Under the pieces are notes generated by a model that saw only the letters and a program-made list of their open reading frames with translations, was not told where the DNA came from and searched no databases. DNA of 63,011 bases from a virus. This document shows positions 56,263-63,011 of this stretch, in pieces. Each line of letters opens with the position of its first letter. The stretch's first letter is position 1. Location of the stretch: IMG/VR virus record IMGVR_UViG_3300020183_000074, positions 1 to 63,011 of that record; one strand, written 5' to 3'. Both the position numbers and the translations under genes were made by a program.

Positions 56263-57057
56263 ATGTCTAAAAGATTTGCGATTATAGAAGAAAATTTGGT
56301 TGTAAATGTTGTTTTGGCTGATGATGATTCACTCGCTAAAGAAAATGAAACTTGGGTAGACATCACAGAATATATTTCTCACATACCAGCAATAGGATGG
56401 TCTTATACTAATAATAAGTTTTGCAAATCTCCTTCAGCTCTAGCTCTTAGAGAAGATAGTGTGACTTACAAAATTAAAACAAGTCCTCTTTTAGAAAATC
56501 AAACTCTTTCTTTTGGGGATTGGATTTATCAAGGAAATAGTTATGACAAATTCGTATTTTCTGGATTTGTAAAATCATATGATGCAAATACAAGGTTTTT
56601 ACTTTATTATGATAAAGAGGGGTCCATAAATCCGAATGTTGCAATCTCAACCGTTAATTTTGATTTTACGTTGGAGACATTTCTAGCACGTCCTGGAATA
56701 AATCCATATTCCTTTAATTCGCCCGCACAACTTGCAGGTGTGGTGGCAAATACAAATCAAGTTCTTACTTTTGAAAAACCATGGTACCCAGCACCCATAA
56801 AAATACCAGCGATCATTACAAAATTAGGATTTCGTATGAGAATGACTAATTTGGAATATGCTGGCATACTAGAATCAGCAAAAACTGACTCTTTAGTTCA
56901 AGCATGGGTAGAAACTTTTAATATGATGACTATTTTAGATTTAGAAAACACTAATGTCAAAAGCGATATGGAGATGTTGGTTGAAAAGGGATTAATTACT
57001 CCAGATAGATCACTAGTGATCTTAAATAAACAAATCCAACCAAACGAAATGCCATAA
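56263..57057 (+). CDS. fibre-region protein of unknown function, 264 aa
   Basis: 264 aa. FAIIEENLVVNVVLADDDSL resembles the short N-terminal motif of phage tail-fibre assembly-type proteins (IxxxxVxNxVxAD). The remainder (DWIYQGNSYDKFVFSGFVKS; PWYPAPIKIPAIITKLGFRM) is not recognised. Its place between adhesin and next fibre genes suggests a virion or assembly role. Confidence 0.5.
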   Translation: MSKRFAIIEENLVVNVVLADDDSLAKENETWVDITEYISHIPAIGWSYTNNKFCKSPSALALREDSVTYKIKTSPLLENQTLSFGDWIYQGNSYDKFVFSGFVKSYDANTRFLLYYDKEGSINPNVAISTVNFDFTLETFLARPGINPYSFNSPAQLAGVVANTNQVLTFEKPWYPAPIKIPAIITKLGFRMRMTNLEYAGILESAKTDSLVQAWVETFNMMTILDLENTNVKSDMEMLVEKGLITPDRSLVILNKQIQPNEMP

Positions 57058-57102
57058 TTTATCATAAGTAAAAACACCAAGTATTGCTTATGACTAAATA
57101 TT

Positions 57103-57119
57103 CAAAACGCTGTGTTTTG
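57103..57119 (+). promoter_or_regulatory. hairpin abutting the ribosome site of the 111-aa gene
   Basis: CAAAAC-GCTGT-GTTTTG ends at the first G of the GAGG ribosome site (57119-57122). Just upstream TCATAAG (57062) and CTTATGA (57087) form a second inverted repeat, next to a CTAAATA motif. Confidence 0.4.
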
Positions 57120-57129
57120 AGGAATTTAA

Positions 57130-57465
57130 ATGGCGAATCAAGTAGAATTGTATTGCGATCAAGGCACAGATTTTTCGTATGCAATAGATTTAAGCAACGA
57201 TGATAACTCGCCTATCAACGTTGCACTTTACACATTTTCTTCTTCAATTCGAAAGTCCTTTTATTCTTCTGGTGTAACTGCCAATTTAACTATTACAGTT
57301 TTAGATTCTGCGAATGGTAATGTACAAATTTCTATGAATGCTGCCACAACGGCTAATATAAAAGCTGGCAGATATCTCTATGACGTGAAAATGAAAACTA
57401 ATAACAATGTTACGTCTAGAGTTATAGAGGGTATTATTACAGTTTATCCGCAGATTACTAAATGA
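57130..57465 (+). CDS. small beta-rich virion protein, 111 aa
   Basis: 111 aa: VELYCDQGTDFSYAIDLSND, GNVQISMNAATTANIKAGRY then LYDVKMKTNNNV. An immunoglobulin/BppU-N-like domain of the kind that precedes long fibres in marine T4-like phages. Its end overlaps the start of the long fibre by 4 nt. Confidence 0.6.
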   Translation: MANQVELYCDQGTDFSYAIDLSNDDNSPINVALYTFSSSIRKSFYSSGVTANLTITVLDSANGNVQISMNAATTANIKAGRYLYDVKMKTNNNVTSRVIEGIITVYPQITK

Positions 57466-60400
57466 AGATAACAGTTGGATCAACAAGTAATCTAGTATTT
57501 CAACCAGCAACTGATCGCGGCAAATCAGCCAAGATAACAATCAGCAGTGGTGGCGGTGGTGATGCTGGATCAGCTTACGGTCAAGCCAATGCCGCCAGAG
57601 GACAAGCAAACAGTGCTTATTCTCAAGCAAATGGCGCCTATAATGTAGCCAATGCTGCTTATAATGCAGCAAATAATGCGCAAGTAACAGTATACGCAAA
57701 CAGTGCATCTGGCGTTACAACACAAAATATTAATTTTGTTAATACTTCAACGATAACAGTTGAAGTTTCTTCTAGCGGATCTAATGCCAACGTAGCATTT
57801 ACTGCAGTTAGTGGCGCTGCTTATGATCAAGCAAACGCCGCGAGAGGACAGGCAAATAGCGCTCGCACAACTGCTAATGGTGCATACAATCAAGCCAATG
57901 GAGCCTATGCTCAGGCTAATGACGCTTACGCACAAGCAAACAATGCATATGATGCTGCAAATAATCGTGTATTGAGAGCTGGCGATACAATGACTGGCAA
58001 TCTGACCATGTCAGGCGCCACAATCAATGCTGCCACTGCAAATATTAGCACCATTGTCACTGGAAATACACTACTATTATCAACAGGTATTGGATCTAAT
58101 AGTGATGTAACGATAAATGCGAATGGTAATTATACTTGGACGTTTAGAGCCAATGGGTTGTTAGACTTGCCAGGTAATATCACGAATTTCACAGCATGCA
58201 GTGCAATTAATTTTGTTGCGGACAGTTCTGGTGATGGTTATGAATATTCAACAATTGAAATTCGACCAGACAGCGGTGCAACATTAGATCAATATCTAAT
58301 TATTGATCCGACTGCACCAAATCATATTCACATTCGTGCTGGTGGGCAACAAGATAATTCAAATGCTGAATTATATATTGGTGGCGAGAATAGTTATTTT
58401 AAAGTTGATGATGGCGAAAATCCATCAATATCGATTGCTTCGAATAATTATTTTTGGACATTTGATACTGATGGAAAATTAACTATACCTGGCGACATTA
58501 TTCCAAGTCAAAATTTAACATGGAATCTTGGTTCACCAACAAATAAATTTAACGATTTGTATATTGGTGGTAACACAGTATATATTGGCGAGGCGATACT
58601 TTCTACAAATGGCGACACTGTTACAACCAACACTTTCATTGCAGAACTAGCCTTTGAAAGTGGTGGATTAAATGTTCTAACTCAAGCAAATACTGCTCGC
58701 GATCAAGCCAACAACGCTTATGGCGTTTCAAATGCCGCTTATGGACAAGCAAATGCAGCATATGCTGAAGCAAATACGAAACTTCCATTAGTTGGTGGTA
58801 CAATTTCAGGTGACTTGATTGTTTCTGGCAATCTTGTAGTATCTGGAAATAGTACAACACTCAACACTGAAATTCTCATTGTTGAAGACGCAGACATTGT
58901 TCTTCTATCAAATGTAACATCAACACCTGCATTGAATGCTGGCTTGATAATTAATCGCGGCACTTCTCCAAATACATTCTTAAGATGGGCTGAAGATGTT
59001 GATAAATGGGGTTGGTCGGATGATGGCTCAACCTTCTACTCATTTGATACTTCTCTTAACGCATATGCTCAAGCCAACAATGCCAGAGATCAAGCGAATA
59101 CTGCTAGAACACAGGCTAACACTGCATACGGACAAGCGAACGATGCTTATGGACAGGCTAATACAGCGCGCAATCAAGCAAATACTGCCTATGGACAAGC
59201 CAACGCAGCGTATGGGCAAGCCAACGCAGCGTATGGGCAAGCCAACGCAGCGTATGGGCAAGCAAATAGTGCTCGCGATCAAGCCAACACTGCAAGAACA
59301 ACTGCCAATGATGCATATAATACAGCAAATACGAAGGTAAGTAAATCTGGCGATACAATGACTGGTGATCTAACGATCAATACAGTACTGTATGCAAATC
59401 AAGCCAATATCACAACAACATTGAATGTTGGTACATCAATTGTCATAGGAACAGGTGGAGCTGCTGGTGATATCACTGGCGCGAATGCTATTTTCGCAGA
59501 ATCATTCTTCACAAATGATGGAATCAATCTAGCAACTTCAGCAGCAACCAGCACAGCTGCATACGTTCAAGCAAATAATGCGCGCGATCAAGCAAACACT
59601 GCTCGTGGCACTGCCAATGATGCTTATGGACAGGCTAACACTGCTAGAGATCAAGCGAATACTGCTAGAACTACTGCAAATGATTCGTATGCTCAAGCAA
59701 ACACCGCTAGAGATCAAGCGAATACATCACGTGATCAAGCGAATACTGCTCGCGACCAAGCCAACACTGCTCGCGACCAAGCCAACACTGCTAGAGATCA
59801 AGCGAATACTGCAAGAACACAAGCGAATACAGCGCGGAATCAAGCAAATACTGCATATGAAAGTGCTAATACTAAATCAGAATCGCCAGCCGTAACTTAT
59901 TATGTTCAAGCATATGCACCAAATCCTGGCGGCAGTTCAACTTATTATTTTAGATTTCGTTATCCTAACGGAACAGGCGACAATACTATTAGTGGAGATT
60001 TGTTGTATGGCTATAATGATGAGACTGGTGTTGGTGAAGACGAAGATAGTCCAACAATTGTCTTGCATCCTGGCACAACAGTTAAATTTGTTTTAAGTGA
60101 TTTGAATCCAGACACTGGCGCTGGATTACAAGTTTTTGCTGTTCAAACATTTATAGCTGGAGTATATTCTCATGTAACATCAGGAATATATCATATAGCC
60201 ACAAATGGTAACATAACAACAGGTAAAGGTTTCGCTGATTCTGGTACTATTGTTTGGACAATTCCACAAAATGTGCCTGGCACAACACAATATATCTATC
60301 GAAGTCCATCCAATAATGATGGTGTTCAAGGACAATTCCGAATAGCAACATATGCTGCTCCTGCATCTTTACAAGCCAATACTGCTCGCGATCAAGCGAA

Positions 60401-62900
60401 CACAGCAAGAACTCAAGCAAACACTGCTCGCGATACTAGTAACAATTCATATGTGCAAGCAAACAGCGCTTATGATCAGGCGAATACTGCTCGCAATACT
60501 GCAAACAATGCCTATGTTCAAGCGAATGGTGCGTATGCACAAGCAAATAATGCAGCAAATACTGCAAGAGTTTCAGCGAACAGTGGATCAACACTAGACG
60601 CAAAACATCTTAATTTCATTAATTCAGCAAGTGTGTTTGTTTCTGTTACTCCTTCTGGAGACGGAACTAATGCGAATATTTCATTTATAACTTCTGGTGC
60701 GTCAATTGGCGATGCTTATGTTCAAGCCAACGCAGCAAGAGATCAGGCGAACACTGCACGTGAACAAGCGAATACAGCAAGAACGCAAGCCAATACTGCT
60801 CGCGACACTGGCAATAATGCATATGCTCAAGCGAATTCTGATTATATGTCAGCTGAAGCATATAGTATTACTGTTACTGAACCAAACCCCGTAGGATTTG
60901 TATTCAGAACATTTGAAGATGGCGGCTCCAGTGGTGCCGTATACACTGCCTGGGATAGTCCCGCGACGCAAGCAAATCCAAGTCTATGGCTTCGACCTGG
61001 CAGCACTATTGCATTTAGATTAGTTGATTTGGTATCTCCATTAAACGGACCTCAAGGTTTTGCACTTTATTCTGATTCTTATACCAGCCTAGTATCTTCT
61101 GGATTAACTCATGTCGCGCTTGACGGTACACTAAGTGTTGGTACAAGTGCACAAAACAAACAAACTGGCACGTTATACTGGACAATACCATCATCAGCTG
61201 CTGGTTCAACTTATTATTATGGATCCAATCAGGGGAACGGAAACCTTTATCGTGGACAATTCTATGTAGATTATTATGCTGCTAGTGTACGAAATCTAGC
61301 AATGGATGCATTTAATCAAGCAAACACTGCTCGCGACCAAGCGAACACTGCAAGAACACAAGCAAATAATTCGTACCTTCAAGCAAATACCGCTCGAGAT
61401 CAAGCGAACACTGCCAGAGATCAAGCGAATACTGCTCGTGGTCAAGCAAATAACGCTTACGCCGAAGCCAATCTTAAATTAAATCTAACTGGCGGTACGA
61501 TAAATGGATCGTTAAATATTTCTGGTAACTTATTTGTTACTGGCAATACGACATTTATTAATACATCAACGTATACAGTTGATGATCCACTAATTTATCT
61601 AGCTGCAAATAATATACTCACTGATATTGTTGATATTGGATTTGTCGGCGCTAAAAACTCAGGCTCATCAGTAACGCATACTGGTTTCGCGCGCGATGCT
61701 GGTGACGGAATATGGTATTTGTTTGATAACCTAGCAAATTCTGGTCATGAGAATAATGTGATCGACTTTGCGAATACTTCACTCGCAACTCTTCGAGCAA
61801 ATATTGATGCAAATAGTATCACTCTTGTGAGTAATACTGTTGCTACACATGCTAATTTAATTTTTGCATTTAATCAAGCAAACACTGCGCGTGATACAGC
61901 AAATAATTCTTATGCTCAAGCAAATGTAGCACGCGATACTGCGAATGGTGCCTATGTGCAAGCAAATGGTGCTTATGCTCAGGCAAATGGTGCGTACAAT
62001 CAGGCGAATGGTGCTTATGCTCAGGCGAATGGTGCTTATGCTCAGGCGAATGGTGCTTATAATCAGGCGAATGGTGCTTATGCTCAGGCGAATGGTGCAT
62101 ATAATCAAGCCAATAATTCTGCGAACACGGTTCGTGTTTATGCAAACAGCGCTGGTGAACTTTCAAATAAATTCCTAAACTTCATCAATACTGCAAGTAT
62201 TCAAGTCGATGTCAGTAGCGTTGATGGAAATGCAAATATAGCCTTTAATACGACTGGTGCTGCAGTTGCTGACGCTTATGCTCAAGCAAACATAGCACGC
62301 AATACCTCTAATAGTGCATATGCTCAAGCAAATAACGCATATAATGCAGCTAATAATGCAACGGTAAGAGTCTCAGCCAATTCAGGATCCATAACTGTAA
62401 CACCTAATATCAATTTCATCAATACATCAACTGTTTCCGTTTCTGTTGTATCTGGCGATAATGGTAATGCAAATGTTTCGTTAATATCTTCTGGATCGCA
62501 ACAGTTTACATATGATACAACAACTACCTCTGCCGAAACAGTTGACAGTTGGTCAGCTTCGACTTATAGAAGTGGTAGATATCAAATGCAAGTGGAAAAC
62601 CTATTTGGGTTTTTGGCACTTGAAATTATGCTGTTACATGATGGGGCAACGACAAATTTGGTCAAATATGCTGAAACAACTATTGGTAGTGGTGTTGGTA
62701 CATTCTCTTCAGATATTAGCAGTGGATTGGTCAGACTTCGATTTACACCGAATGATCCAACTTCACAATTAACTTACTATAAATCATTGTTAACCAGTAG
62801 AATATCATCAGACGCGTTGCCAATCGATTTAATGACTGGATCAATAGTATTTGATTTAATGAACAGCTTCTCACTATCCCCATCAGACTTAAATGCATAA
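57462..62900 (+). CDS. long tail fibre built from coiled-coil and beta modules
   Basis: 1812 aa. About ten heptad blocks ([14 protein letters not shown] type, e.g. ~529-625, ~699-805, ~1470-1560) alternate with shaft modules ([32 protein letters not shown]) and two cupredoxin-like domains at ~808-965 and ~1131-1280 ([38 protein letters not shown]) lacking obvious copper ligands. The C-terminal ~130 residues ([20 protein letters not shown], then [11 protein letters not shown]) form a trimerising or receptor-binding tip common in marine phage fibres. It overlaps the preceding gene by 4 nt. Confidence 0.8.
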   Translation: MKITVGSTSNLVFQPATDRGKSAKITISSGGGGDAGSAYGQANAARGQANSAYSQANGAYNVANAAYNAANNAQVTVYANSASGVTTQNINFVNTSTITVEVSSSGSNANVAFTAVSGAAYDQANAARGQANSARTTANGAYNQANGAYAQANDAYAQANNAYDAANNRVLRAGDTMTGNLTMSGATINAATANISTIVTGNTLLLSTGIGSNSDVTINANGNYTWTFRANGLLDLPGNITNFTACSAINFVADSSGDGYEYSTIEIRPDSGATLDQYLIIDPTAPNHIHIRAGGQQDNSNAELYIGGENSYFKVDDGENPSISIASNNYFWTFDTDGKLTIPGDIIPSQNLTWNLGSPTNKFNDLYIGGNTVYIGEAILSTNGDTVTTNTFIAELAFESGGLNVLTQANTARDQANNAYGVSNAAYGQANAAYAEANTKLPLVGGTISGDLIVSGNLVVSGNSTTLNTEILIVEDADIVLLSNVTSTPALNAGLIINRGTSPNTFLRWAEDVDKWGWSDDGSTFYSFDTSLNAYAQANNARDQANTARTQANTAYGQANDAYGQANTARNQANTAYGQANAAYGQANAAYGQANAAYGQANSARDQANTARTTANDAYNTANTKVSKSGDTMTGDLTINTVLYANQANITTTLNVGTSIVIGTGGAAGDITGANAIFAESFFTNDGINLATSAATSTAAYVQANNARDQANTARGTANDAYGQANTARDQANTARTTANDSYAQANTARDQANTSRDQANTARDQANTARDQANTARDQANTARTQANTARNQANTAYESANTKSESPAVTYYVQAYAPNPGGSSTYYFRFRYPNGTGDNTISGDLLYGYNDETGVGEDEDSPTIVLHPGTTVKFVLSDLNPDTGAGLQVFAVQTFIAGVYSHVTSGIYHIATNGNITTGKGFADSGTIVWTIPQNVPGTTQYIYRSPSNNDGVQGQFRIATYAAPASLQANTARDQANTARTQANTARDTSNNSYVQANSAYDQANTARNTANNAYVQANGAYAQANNAANTARVSANSGSTLDAKHLNFINSASVFVSVTPSGDGTNANISFITSGASIGDAYVQANAARDQANTAREQANTARTQANTARDTGNNAYAQANSDYMSAEAYSITVTEPNPVGFVFRTFEDGGSSGAVYTAWDSPATQANPSLWLRPGSTIAFRLVDLVSPLNGPQGFALYSDSYTSLVSSGLTHVALDGTLSVGTSAQNKQTGTLYWTIPSSAAGSTYYYGSNQGNGNLYRGQFYVDYYAASVRNLAMDAFNQANTARDQANTARTQANNSYLQANTARDQANTARDQANTARGQANNAYAEANLKLNLTGGTINGSLNISGNLFVTGNTTFINTSTYTVDDPLIYLAANNILTDIVDIGFVGAKNSGSSVTHTGFARDAGDGIWYLFDNLANSGHENNVIDFANTSLATLRANIDANSITLVSNTVATHANLIFAFNQANTARDTANNSYAQANVARDTANGAYVQANGAYAQANGAYNQANGAYAQANGAYAQANGAYNQANGAYAQANGAYNQANNSANTVRVYANSAGELSNKFLNFINTASIQVDVSSVDGNANIAFNTTGAAVADAYAQANIARNTSNSAYAQANNAYNAANNATVRVSANSGSITVTPNINFINTSTVSVSVVSGDNGNANVSLISSGSQQFTYDTTTTSAETVDSWSASTYRSGRYQMQVENLFGFLALEIMLLHDGATTNLVKYAETTIGSGVGTFSSDISSGLVRLRFTPNDPTSQLTYYKSLLTSRISSDALPIDLMTGSIVFDLMNSFSLSPSDLNA
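59199..59261 (+). repeat. three perfect 21-bp tandem copies
   Basis: Three consecutive identical units (period 21, GCCAACGCAGCGTATGGGCA plus A) in the long fibre, each encoding ANAAYGQ. Perfect identity, including silent positions, marks recent slippage or recombination. Confidence 0.85.
61970..62110 (+). repeat. near-perfect 21-bp tandem array
   Basis: About six units of the type GCGAATGGTGCTTATGCTCA (plus G) encode [14 protein letters not shown] with only one or two base changes. A second recently expanded array of the long fibre. Confidence 0.8.
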
Positions 62901-62941
62901 TTGAAAATAATAAATAAAGGTACTTCATAGAGAGATCTTAA

Positions 62942-63011
62942 ATGGCAACAACATTACAATTCCGAAGATACGATACGGCAAATATCGCTAATTTAACTGG
63001 TGCGGTTGGCG
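62942..63011 (+). CDS. tail fibre protein, partial (5' end only)
   Basis: 23 codons before the window ends: MATTLQFRRYDTANIANLTG then AVG. LQFRRxxTA...TGAxG is the common start of phage tail-fibre and structural repeats. An AATAAATAAAGG motif ahead may include a late-promoter variant and GAGAGATCTTAA is the leader. Confidence 0.6.
   Translation, partial: MATTLQFRRYDTANIANLTGAVG

Overview
This window is about 63 kb of the genome of a T4-like (Straboviridae/cyanophage-type) tailed phage. The call rests on replication and late-transcription genes in T4 order (gp33, gp59 helicase loader, gp32 single-strand binding protein) and on a baseplate set (gp4, gp26, gp48, gp53, a gp27-like hub, gp5, gp25, gp6, gp7, gp8). 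TATAAATA late-promoter motifs, a large tRNA cluster and free-standing homing endonucleases agree with it. The host cannot be named from sequence. The phage carries a circularly permuted tmRNA, a form known from alphaproteobacteria, cyanobacteria and some betaproteobacteria, which suggests a host in one of those groups. No photosynthesis genes are present.

Region 1 (1-12.2 kb) is a tRNA cluster interleaved with accessory genes. Thirteen tRNAs are readable (Val, Gln, Tyr, three CAU, Cys, Arg, Pro, two Leu, Gly, Ser), plus one truncated tRNA-Leu and one tRNA-like relic. The proteins between them look enzymatic: an Ntn hydrolase, a class I glutamine-amidotransferase-like protein, two flavin-dependent tryptophan-halogenase-like proteins, two Fe(II)/2-oxoglutarate oxygenases, a short nucleotide-sugar dehydrogenase, a GT-B glycosyltransferase, an FkbM-type methyltransferase and two HNH nucleases. 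Several of these genes take their TAG stop codon from inside a tRNA gene.

Region 2 (12.2-25.3 kb) holds short early or middle transcription units with sigma70-like promoters and hairpin terminators. It encodes small Lys/Ala-rich paralogues, a DUF262/HNH protein, a HAD phosphatase with a possible capsid-targeting N-terminus, a truncated PhoH, a RecB-like nuclease and two small exported proteins (glycine zipper and EF-hand). A peroxiredoxin, the permuted tmRNA, a membrane-anchored SleB hydrolase and GMP reductase follow, then gp33, gp59, a GIY-YIG endonuclease and gp32.

Region 3 (25.3-31.1 kb, minus strand) is a hub/tail operon (gp4, unknown, tail-tube-like, gp26, small assembly protein, and a large protein with a GH19-type lytic domain). 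Region 4 (31.1-63 kb, plus strand) is the baseplate and tail-fibre operon. It includes a DUF4815-type protein with an intein-like Hint domain between polyproline linkers. The fibre proteins are built from 7-residue Ala/Gln/Asn repeats encoded by 21-bp tandem repeats, followed by a glycine-rich, adhesin-like protein. Small beta modules recur across several baseplate proteins, suggesting that domains have been shuffled within the virion.

The observations most worth following are the permuted phage tmRNA with a 5-nt spacer, stop codons embedded in tRNAs (possibly linked to a need for ribosome rescue), the halogenase/oxygenase/glycan-modification cluster, the Hint-containing baseplate protein and the repeat-built fibres.
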